A DNA stretch of 41,688 nt, from the NCBI GenBank assembly GCA_002690325.1, contig NZED01000035.1, positions 1-41,688 on the forward strand, given 5' to 3'. Made by a program: the position numbers and the translations under genes. Position 1 is the stretch's first letter. Each line of letters starts with the position of its first letter. The notes under the pieces were generated by a model, which was not told the DNA's origin, made no database searches, and saw nothing but the letters and a program-made list of their open reading frames with translations. Below are positions 35,915 through 41,688 of this stretch, piece after piece. This stretch comes from Synechococcus sp. ARS1019. GTDB lineage: Bacteria > Cyanobacteriota > Cyanobacteriia > PCC-6307 > Cyanobiaceae.

Positions 35915-36280
35915 CTAATCCAGGGGAATTGCCCCACGGGTGCACAACGGACCCCAGCACAACGTGTGTTCGTCGTCCCATCTGGGTTCTACGCGAGTCC
36001 AATGCCCGGCGTCTGACTGGCGGATCTGCATCACACCGCTGCCGTCATGTTGGATTTGGATGTTGTGTTCAGCAAGGTTGAATTCCCAGTTCATTCCTTG
36101 CCGATGTCGCTTCATCTTGCAGGCTCTCCACGCCTGACGATCCCAACGACAGATCAATTGCTTCTGCTGAAGGGCGACTCCTGATGCCATCACTTGATCT
36201 GCTTTGCTTTCGATCTGAGAGCATGCCAAGCCAAAGCCGAGGACGACCCCAAGCCAGCTCTGCTTGCCCAGGTGATTCAC
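35915..36280 (-). CDS. Exported protein of unknown function
   Basis: About 121 residues from GTG 36280. The N-terminus (NHLGKQSWLGVVLGFGLACSQIESKA) reads as a short signal peptide with a cysteine close to the expected cleavage site, though the lipobox is weak. The mature part is Trp- and Cys-rich: LICRWDRQAWRACK, MNWEFNLAEHNIQI and DEHTLCWGPLCTRG, suggesting one or two disulfides. Family unrecognised. It is divergent from purS with about 87 bases between starts. Confidence 0.55.
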   Translation of the reverse strand: MNHLGKQSWLGVVLGFGLACSQIESKADQVMASGVALQQKQLICRWDRQAWRACKMKRHRQGMNWEFNLAEHNIQIQHDGSGVMQIRQSDAGHWTRVEPRWDDEHTLCWGPLCTRGAIPLD

Positions 36281-36367
36281 GCTTCGCTCCCTCGACCTCT
36301 TCAAGCTGAATCGAATCGGAGGGAGGGTGGTGTCTCTGGCAGGATTCCTTTAGCTCAGCTGCAGATC

Positions 36368-36622
36368 GTGCCGCGTTTTCAAGCTCGAGTTCTGGTGCGT
36401 TTGCGTCCATCCGTTCTCGATCCCGCCGGAGAAGCTGCCCGTGCGGCTGCGTCCCGGCTCGATGTGGAGGGCCTTGCTTCTCTAAGGATTGGGAAAGCTG
36501 TTGAAATCGAGCTGGATGCTCCTGATGAGGCCGAAGCTCGCCGTCGGATCGAGCGACTCAGTGATCGTCTTCTCGCCAATCCAGTGATTGAGGACTGGTC
36601 GTTGGAGATTCAAAGCTCATGA
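36368..36622 (+). CDS. purS: Phosphoribosylformylglycinamidine synthase subunit PurS
   Basis: An 84-residue PurS protein from GTG 36368, chosen because it yields the family N-terminus (V)[20 protein letters not shown]. The following [43 protein letters not shown] is typical. PurS bridges PurQ and PurL in the complex that converts FGAR to FGAM in purine synthesis. Its stop overlaps the purQ start by four bases (ATGA). purL is not in the window. Confidence 0.93.
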   Translation: MPRFQARVLVRLRPSVLDPAGEAARAAASRLDVEGLASLRIGKAVEIELDAPDEAEARRRIERLSDRLLANPVIEDWSLEIQSS

Positions 36623-37272
36623 GTATTGGTGTCGTTGTTTTTCCGGGCTCTAATTGCGACCGGGATATGCAGTGGGCAACCCAAGGGTGTCTTGGCATGC
36701 CCACTCGACGTCTCTGGCACGAGGAAACAGATCTGAGTGGTTTGGATGCTGTTGTCCTTCCCGGTGGATTCAGCTATGGCGACTACCTCCGTTGTGGTGC
36801 GATTGCCCGCTTCGCACCAGTGCTGCAGTCGCTCGTTGACTTTGCATCCAAGGGTGGACGTGTTCTTGGAATTTGCAACGGATTTCAAGTCTTAACGGAA
36901 TTGGGTTTGCTCCCCGGGGCGCTCACGCGTAACCGTGATCTTCATTTCATCTGTGAAGACGCCGAGCTCACCATTGCCAGTGCTCGCACACCATGGGTTG
37001 CCGGGTATGGAGCTCAGGGACACCTCACCTTGCCCATTGCCCATGGGGAAGGGCGATATCAGTGCAGCACGGACACCCTGAAGCGCTTACAGGATGACGA
37101 TGCGATTGCGTTGCGTTATTCGACTAACCCAAATGGATCTGTTGATGACATTGCTGGGGTGACCAATCCAAAGGGGAATGTTCTCGGATTGATGCCCCAT
37201 CCGGAACGTGCTTGTGACCCGATTACTGGTGGGATCGACGGACGTCGTCTCCTGGAGGCCCTGCTCAATTAA
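36619..37272 (+). CDS. purQ: Phosphoribosylformylglycinamidine synthase subunit PurQ
   Basis: A 217-residue class-I glutamine amidotransferase that supplies ammonia to PurL for FGAM synthesis in the purine pathway. The nucleophile is Cys86 in LGICNGFQ and the partners His194 and Glu196 lie in [19 protein letters not shown] at the N-terminus and [15 protein letters not shown] are PurQ-specific. The ATG overlaps the purS stop, and its own stop TAA overlaps the next ATG by one base, so three genes are translationally linked. Confidence 0.97.
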   Translation: MSIGVVVFPGSNCDRDMQWATQGCLGMPTRRLWHEETDLSGLDAVVLPGGFSYGDYLRCGAIARFAPVLQSLVDFASKGGRVLGICNGFQVLTELGLLPGALTRNRDLHFICEDAELTIASARTPWVAGYGAQGHLTLPIAHGEGRYQCSTDTLKRLQDDDAIALRYSTNPNGSVDDIAGVTNPKGNVLGLMPHPERACDPITGGIDGRRLLEALLN

Positions 37273-38225
37273 TGCTGCATCGCCGTTCGCTGCTTGTTAC
37301 CGGAGCAGCGGCGGCGTTGTCCGCCATGTTGTCCCCGGTTCGAGCGGCGCAACATCAGAGTCTTCAGCCGTTACGCCGTGGTTCTCGCTTACGTGCGGTC
37401 AACCCTGGAACATGGCTGGATCCCGATTCTGATCTCTCGCCATTGGTTCGCAGTTGTGCTGCAGAAGGATGGACCTTGGAGATCCCACCCTCGGTTAAAC
37501 GCCAGTGGCGCTACTTCTCCGGAACTGATGCTGATCGGTTCGCTGATTTAGAAGCCGCCTGGATGGATCCTGATCTGGACGGTCTGGTGTACGTCGGTGC
37601 TGGTTGGGGTGGTGCACGGGTTCTTGAACGCGGTTGGCGATTTCCTCGCCGTCCTCTTTGGACGTTGGGTTTCTCTGATACGAGCTCTCTTTTGCTGGCT
37701 CAATGGGCCGCCGGACTGACCGGAGCCCTCCATGGTTCAACTGTTCCTTCTGATGACCAGCAGTGGGCACGCACTGTCGACTTGCTCAGCGGTCGACCCG
37801 TTGCACCACTCCAAGGACAAGGCCAGCGCTGGGGCGCAGGCGTTGGTCCCTTGGTGGTGACCAATCTCACCGTGGCTACTCATCTCATCGGGACGTCCTA
37901 TCTCCCCGATTTACGTGGCTGCATTCTTGTCTTGGAGGATGTTGGTGAGGCGCCTTATCGGGTTGACCGCATGCTGACCCAGTGGCGTTCAGCTGGTTTG
38001 CTCAGGGATCTGGCCGGTGTGGCCTGTGGTCGTTTCAGTTGGCGTGGTGACGTTGAGCCAGGTGATTTTGCGATGGAGGAGGTCCTAGTGAATCGGCTTG
38101 GCGATTTGGGCTGTCCCCTCGTGTTGGATTTGCCTCTTGGGCACGGCAGGCCAAACATGGCCCTTCCGCTTGGTCGTCGTGCTCGCCTGGATGGACGCTT
38201 TGGTGTGCTGACGTTGCTGGATTAA
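37272..38225 (+). CDS. Peptidase S66 / LD-carboxypeptidase family protein
   Basis: A 317-residue protein. The N-terminus HRRSLLVTGAAAALSAMLSPVRA reads as a signal peptide, perhaps Tat-type given the Arg pair. The body shows S66 features: GFSDTSSL with candidate nucleophile Ser135, LEDVGEAPYRVDRMLTQW carrying the acidic residues, and LPLGHGRPN with His291. S66 enzymes trim the tetrapeptide of peptidoglycan (LD-carboxypeptidase) or cleave microcin-type peptides. The start overlaps the purQ stop (TAATG). Why it sits in a purine operon is unclear; chance coupling is the simplest reading. Confidence 0.88.
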   Translation: MLHRRSLLVTGAAAALSAMLSPVRAAQHQSLQPLRRGSRLRAVNPGTWLDPDSDLSPLVRSCAAEGWTLEIPPSVKRQWRYFSGTDADRFADLEAAWMDPDLDGLVYVGAGWGGARVLERGWRFPRRPLWTLGFSDTSSLLLAQWAAGLTGALHGSTVPSDDQQWARTVDLLSGRPVAPLQGQGQRWGAGVGPLVVTNLTVATHLIGTSYLPDLRGCILVLEDVGEAPYRVDRMLTQWRSAGLLRDLAGVACGRFSWRGDVEPGDFAMEEVLVNRLGDLGCPLVLDLPLGHGRPNMALPLGRRARLDGRFGVLTLLD

Positions 38226-38241
38226 TCGGACCCTCCCATCA

Positions 38242-38267
38242 AAAAGGGGAGCTACTGCTCCCCTTTT
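38242..38267. terminator. Rho-independent terminator
   Basis: AAAAGGGGAGC pairs perfectly with GCTCCCCTTTT across the 4-base loop TACT. With A-tract and T-tract on either side it can serve both the purS-purQ-S66 operon and the convergent DUF4278 gene. Confidence 0.88.
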
Positions 38268-38293
38268 GGTTTGCTTGTGGATGGAGCCAGGAC

Positions 38294-38539
38294 TCAATAA
38301 ACGCCGTAGAGGACTCCGCGGTACCTGAGTTCGCGACCTTTGGTGGCGACTTGATCGTTGCTGGACGGTGTGTAAGCAATGCCTCTGTAACGCAGTTGAG
38401 GCTTGCGACGCTGGCCGGTTGGTGTGTGGGTTGCGTCGGTGTAGTCCGCGTTGCGGAAGGCCTTGGCCATCTGCAGACGTGCAACTTCCAGAGCCCGAGA
38501 TTTAGTAGCGCGCTCTTTGATTCGTTGAAGGGTGTTCAT
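38294..38539 (-). CDS. DUF4278 small protein with two LRYRG motifs
   Basis: An 81-residue soluble protein. After a basic helical start (NTLQRIKERATKSRALEVARLQMAKAF) it carries two copies of an aromatic-basic motif, LRYRGIAY at 49-56 and LRYRGVLY at 71-78. The LxYRGxxY pattern defines cyanobacterial DUF4278 proteins, whose function is not known. The duplicated motif suggests a binding surface, possibly for nucleic acid or a partner protein, but that is inference. It converges on the S66 gene at the shared terminator. Confidence 0.72.
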   Translation of the reverse strand: MNTLQRIKERATKSRALEVARLQMAKAFRNADYTDATHTPTGQRRKPQLRYRGIAYTPSSNDQVATKGRELRYRGVLYGVY

Positions 38540-38706
38540 GGAACAACTTCTCTCAGCGCCCGCGCCCCCGTTGCCTGACGTGGGTCTGACTGCAGCTCCT
38601 CGGGGAGCTCAACGTCCTTTGATACTAATCAATTGCTGTAGCAACGGCTACAAAACTGCCGCTGGTTCACCAATCTTCACCGCAGAGTCGCTGCGAGCAT
38701 GGACAA

Positions 38707-39339
38707 ATGCTCCGATCTGTCCCTGTGATCTGCATTGCCGGCCCCTCCGCGTCCGGCAAAACAACGCTCGCTAGTGCGTTGGAGCAGCACTTGGCTCGTG
38801 AGGGACTGTTTGCTCTGCGGCTTTCCTGCGATGACTACTACCGACAGGACTGGGTCCCCCACGCAATCTTTGGGTACGACACCGTTGATGCCATTGACAC
38901 CGTTGTTCTCAGGAGTGAGCTCGCCAGTCTTCGACGGCGGCGGCCAATCAACCTGCGTCACTACGACATGCGTCTGAGGCGCGTCAGCCGCCGGACCGCG
39001 CCTTCTCGATACGACCTAATTCTGCTGGAGGGTGCATACGGGCCACAGGCTTTACATGGTTCAGCTGATGTCGATGTGCTCGTCTATTTGCAAGCGAGCT
39101 TGCTGCGTCGGTTGTTCCGACGCTTGCGCCGTGATGTTGTGGCGCGTCATCGATCACCTGGCTATGTCATCCGTCAGATGTTCACGGAAATGCTTCCGGG
39201 GGAACGGGCCTTTATTGAGCCTTTGCGTGCAAAAGCTGATCTGATTGTTCGCAATGAACGTCTTGGCTTAGTCCAAATCAGTGCTCTGATCGAGCGATTG
39301 ATCGACACAGACTCTCTACGCGCCGATTTCAACGCATAA
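38707..39339 (+). CDS. Uridine kinase-like nucleotide kinase
   Basis: A 210-residue P-loop kinase of the uridine kinase/phosphoribulokinase superfamily. The Walker A CIAGPSASGKTTLASALEQHL is near residues 9-29, followed by LSCDDYYRQDWVPHAIFGYDTVDAID, where the DDYYR segment and GYDTVDA match the uridine kinase substrate region, and LILLEGAYGPQAL. Uridine kinase phosphorylates uridine and cytidine with ATP or GTP. Substrate is assigned by resemblance only, since PRK and other members share these motifs. ATG 38707 is the only start before the P-loop. Confidence 0.8.
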   Translation: MLRSVPVICIAGPSASGKTTLASALEQHLAREGLFALRLSCDDYYRQDWVPHAIFGYDTVDAIDTVVLRSELASLRRRRPINLRHYDMRLRRVSRRTAPSRYDLILLEGAYGPQALHGSADVDVLVYLQASLLRRLFRRLRRDVVARHRSPGYVIRQMFTEMLPGERAFIEPLRAKADLIVRNERLGLVQISALIERLIDTDSLRADFNA

Positions 39340-39392
39340 GACTGTCGAATCGAGCGGATCTCGCTAACAAAGAGATGAATCCGTTCTGAAAA

Positions 39393-39677
39393 ATGGCCTC
39401 CTTCACCATCACAATGGACAGCGGAGCAAGCTTTAGCTGTGCTGACGATGTTTACATTCTTGATGCGGCCGAAGAAGCCGGTGTCGATCTTCCCTATTCC
39501 TGCCGCGCAGGTGCCTGCTCAACCTGTGCAGGGAAACTCACTGCAGGATCGGTGGATCAAACAGATCAGAGTTTCCTTGATGACGACCAGATGTCTCAGG
39601 GATTTGCGCTGCTTTGCGTCAGTTATCCAACCAGTGATTGCACGATTAAAGCCAATGCGGAGGAAGATCTCAGCTGA
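39393..39677 (+). CDS. petF: Plant-type [2Fe-2S] ferredoxin
   Basis: A 94-residue ferredoxin. The cluster ligands are Cys37, Cys42, Cys45 and Cys75, in [13 protein letters not shown] and LLCVSYP. ATG 39393 gives [16 protein letters not shown]. It is an electron carrier, expected to take electrons from photosystem I to FNR, nitrite reductase, thioredoxin reductase and similar acceptors. Marine cyanobacteria often carry several petF genes, so this copy need not be the main photosynthetic one. It is convergent with nth, only three bases apart. Confidence 0.95.
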   Translation: MASFTITMDSGASFSCADDVYILDAAEEAGVDLPYSCRAGACSTCAGKLTAGSVDQTDQSFLDDDQMSQGFALLCVSYPTSDCTIKANAEEDLS

Positions 39678-39680
39678 ACG

Positions 39681-40334
39681 TTAGGCTTTGCGGGTTATCA
39701 CGGGCTTGCGTCGATTGGGGTACAGCTCGCGGCACAGAGGACAGACACGTCCATCACATCCTCGGGCTGTGCAATATTCACGCCCATAAAAAATGATCTG
39801 AAGATGCAATTTATTCCAAGATGATTTTGGAAACAATCTCTTCAGATCACACTCTGTTCTAGCCACACTGATTCCGCTGCTCAATCCCCAGCGTTGCGCG
39901 AGTCGATGGATGTGCGTGTCGATGGCAAAGGCCGGCACACCGAATGCTTGTGACATCACGACACTCGCTGTTTTGTGTCCCACCCCTGGTAATTGCTCCA
40001 GCTCTTGAAACGTGTTGGGAACGGCGCCCTGATGCCGCTCGAGCAACAGTTCCGCCAGGCGTTTCACGTGTTTGGCTTTTGTCTTTGCAAGCCCGAGTTG
40101 TCGGATGAAGCCAAGGATTGTTTCCTCTGATAAGGCCGCCATTGCTTCGGGGTTTGGCCCGGCCGCAAAGAGGGATGGAGTGACTTCATTCACCTTTTTG
40201 TCAGTGCACTGAGCACTCAGCAAAACCGCGACGAGGAGCGTGAAAGGATCCTTGTGATCGAGAGGAACCGGTGTGTCTGGATAGTGCTCGTCCAAGCGCC
40301 GCATGATCAGAGCAGCCCGTTCGTTTTTGCGCAC
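39681..40334 (-). CDS. nth: Endonuclease III (DNA glycosylase/AP lyase)
   Basis: A 217-residue HhH-GPD glycosylase that removes oxidised pyrimidines and nicks abasic sites. The helix-hairpin-helix ELEQLPGVGHKTASVV holds catalytic Lys121, and Asp139 lies in AIDTHIHRLAQRW. The C-terminal iron-sulfur loop has four cysteines (188, 193, 198 and 201; CTARGCDGRVCPLC), but the spacing is C-x4-C-x4-C-x2-C rather than the usual C-x6-C-x2-C-x5-C. The start is GTG 40334. A 5-bp hairpin (AACCG/CGGTT, 40353-40369) lies just upstream. Confidence 0.95.
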   Translation of the reverse strand: MRKNERAALIMRRLDEHYPDTPVPLDHKDPFTLLVAVLLSAQCTDKKVNEVTPSLFAAGPNPEAMAALSEETILGFIRQLGLAKTKAKHVKRLAELLLERHQGAVPNTFQELEQLPGVGHKTASVVMSQAFGVPAFAIDTHIHRLAQRWGLSSGISVARTECDLKRLFPKSSWNKLHLQIIFYGREYCTARGCDGRVCPLCRELYPNRRKPVITRKA

Positions 40335-40433
40335 ATCTAGTCCAGCTGCCGAAACCGATTAAAGCGGTTGCCTTGTTTGGCTGCGAAGCCGTCGCCGAAT
40401 CCAGCCAAGCCGAGCCAAGATGATCTCTATTAG

Positions 40434-41405
40434 ATGGATGCATCAGTGGTTCTGCAACGAATCAAGGGTCTTGTCCGTGCTGCGTCGCCCAGGGTCGTCA
40501 ATCTTGCTCTGGTGGCCACCCTTGGTTTAGTGGCAGGGTGCCGAACGTCCGAGCCCACACGTGAGGTTGCTGGTCGGCCAGTCGTCCTGACGACATTCAC
40601 GGTCTTGGCTGATCTGGCCAGGAATGTCGCGGGTGACAGGCTCGACGTGCGCTCCATCGTGAAGGAGGGGGCGGAAATCCATGGCTATCAGCCCACACCG
40701 AGCGATATCCAGAGAGCTTCGGGCGCGGATTTGGTGGTTGAAAATGGTCTTGGTCTTGAACTTTGGGCCCGTCGTTTTACGGCAGCCGCTGGCGATATCC
40801 CCACTGTGACCTTGTCGGATGGGATGGAGCCTCTTTTGATTACTGAAGATGCCTACGCGGGCAAACCCAACCCCCATGCCTGGATGTCGCCCAAGCGGGC
40901 GATGGCGTATGTCGATCGTTTGGAGCAAGCGTTTGTTGCCCTCGATCCCGATGGCGCAGATGTGTATGCAGCTAATGCAGCGGACTACCGAACCCAGCTT
41001 GAGCAGCTCGACCAGGAGCTTCGTGAGGATCTGGCGTCCATCCCTAAGGAACACCGGATTTTGGTGAGCTGCGAAGGAGCGTTCAGCTATCTGGCGAATG
41101 ATTACGGGCTCGAGGAGGCTTATCTCTGGCCTGTGAATGCTGAATCTCAGATCACCCCGAAACGAATGGCACGTTTGATCGAAACCGTGCGTGAACGGGG
41201 TGTTCCGTCGATTTTTTGTGAAAGCACAGTCAGTGACAAGGCTCAGCGAGAGGTCGCCGCTGCTTCTGGCGCGCGATTCGCAGGAACGTTTTATGTCGAC
41301 TCTTTATCAAAATCCGACGGACCGGCTGCCACCTTGCTGGATTTGCAGCGCCACAATGTGAAACTGATTCGTCAGGGTCTTGCTTCCGACGGGAGTCAAA
41401 GCTGA
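40434..41405 (+). CDS. mntC: Manganese ABC transporter substrate-binding lipoprotein
   Basis: A 323-residue cluster A-I solute-binding protein. After a basic leader and lipobox (LVAGC, Cys36) the metal ligands appear as His83 (EIHGYQP), His148 (NPHAWMSP), Glu214 (SCEGAF) and Asp289 (YVDSLS). The Glu in third position, where ZnuA has His, marks a Mn/Fe-type binder. Cys213 and Cys262 are 49 residues apart, as are the cysteines of the known disulfide in Synechocystis MntC. It should deliver Mn2+ needed for the water-oxidising complex. The ATPase gene starts at its stop codon. Confidence 0.92.
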   Translation: MDASVVLQRIKGLVRAASPRVVNLALVATLGLVAGCRTSEPTREVAGRPVVLTTFTVLADLARNVAGDRLDVRSIVKEGAEIHGYQPTPSDIQRASGADLVVENGLGLELWARRFTAAAGDIPTVTLSDGMEPLLITEDAYAGKPNPHAWMSPKRAMAYVDRLEQAFVALDPDGADVYAANAADYRTQLEQLDQELREDLASIPKEHRILVSCEGAFSYLANDYGLEEAYLWPVNAESQITPKRMARLIETVRERGVPSIFCESTVSDKAQREVAAASGARFAGTFYVDSLSKSDGPAATLLDLQRHNVKLIRQGLASDGSQS

Positions 41406-41688
41406 TGCGGATTGAGGCGGAGCAGCTTTGCGTTGATTACAACGGCACAGTTGCCCTCTACGACGCCAGCTTGAAGCTTCCAGAAGGTTGCATCTGTGGG
41501 TTGGTTGGCATGAACGGTGCTGGAAAATCAACTCTGTTCAAAGCATTAACGGGATTTGTGAGGCCGTCTCGCGGACGGATTCGCATCAATGGTCAGAGCA
41601 TCGGGATGGCCCAACGTCACCAGATGGTGGCGTATGTGCCTCAGAGTGAAAGCATCGATAGCCAGTTTCCTGTCTCTGTTTGGGATGT
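41405..41688 (+). CDS. mntA: Manganese ABC transporter ATPase, 3' end cut by window
   Basis: The first 94 residues of an ABC ATPase, continuing past the right edge. The ATG at 41405 overlaps the mntC stop (TGATG). Walker A is GMNGAGKSTL, preceded by LCVDYNGTVALYDASLKLPEG and followed by the Q-loop AYVPQSESI. GMNGAGKST has Met where GPNGAGKST is usual. By position and type it should energise Mn2+ uptake with mntC and a permease (mntB) beyond the window. The rest of the gene is not visible. Confidence 0.9.
   Translation, partial: MRIEAEQLCVDYNGTVALYDASLKLPEGCICGLVGMNGAGKSTLFKALTGFVRPSRGRIRINGQSIGMAQRHQMVAYVPQSESIDSQFPVSVWD

Noticed and set aside
40377-40408. TTGGCTG/CAGCCAA inverted repeat between nth and mntC as a metal-regulator operator
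   Set aside because: The arms are 18 bases apart and GC-rich, unlike Fur/Mur-type sites; likely chance.

Overview
The window is a contiguous stretch of a cyanobacterial chromosome, most likely a marine picocyanobacterium of the Synechococcus type. The evidence is a magnesium-chelatase H subunit for chlorophyll synthesis, a plant-type [2Fe-2S] ferredoxin, a high-light-inducible protein, a CGLD27/Ycf36-type protein of the green lineage, and several families largely restricted to cyanobacteria (DUF3318, DUF3386, DUF2949, DUF3038/DUF4335, DUF4278). Genes are tightly packed on both strands, often overlapping by 1 to 40 bases. I see no insertion sequence, integrase, prophage or CRISPR array.

Layout. 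0-5 kb: a GMC-family flavoprotein running off the left edge, a small secreted protein, the initiator tRNA, and a four-gene leftward operon (DUF3318, rsfS, CGLD27, asparaginase) divergent from carB. 5-10.5 kb: carB, a DUF3386 protein and a sodium:alanine/glycine-type symporter whose start codon lies inside a strong hairpin. 10.5-14.5 kb: a small DUF6447 protein and an ABC exporter leftward, then S4 protein, tpiA and folP rightward. 14.5-15.05 kb is the only large non-coding stretch; it contains inverted repeats. 15-23 kb: chlH leftward, then dapB, a membrane protein, a high-light-inducible gene, a UbiH-like flavoprotein, DUF2949 and apt. 23-27.8 kb: the DUF3038/DUF4335 pair, small unknowns, a secreted EF-hand protein, and an OmpR/EnvZ-type two-component system.

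27.8-35.6 kb reads as the more accessory part and looks more AT-rich by eye. It holds a class-PPK2 polyphosphate kinase, an L,D-transpeptidase-like lipoprotein, several small secreted or membrane proteins including a 36-residue one, and the arsenate-detoxification pair GAPDH-arsJ with an inverted-repeat operator candidate upstream. A DUF938 methyltransferase and an MscS channel follow. 35.6-41.7 kb returns to core metabolism: purS-purQ-peptidase S66 operon, DUF4278, a uridine-kinase-like protein, ferredoxin, nth, and the start of a manganese ABC transporter (mntC, then an ATPase cut by the right edge).

Functional themes are nucleotide metabolism (carB, apt, purS, purQ, uridine kinase-like), photosynthesis support (chlH, hli, ferredoxin, Mn uptake) and phosphate/arsenate handling (PPK2, GAPDH-arsJ). 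No wholly new multigene system is obvious. The most testable novelties are the start-codon hairpin at 9127-9173, the arsR-less GAPDH-arsJ operon with its operator-like repeat and an unknown downstream gene, the two-component/PPK2 neighbourhood, the structured non-coding region at 14.5-15.0 kb, and two enzymes with altered signature residues (the GMC oxidoreductase and endonuclease III).
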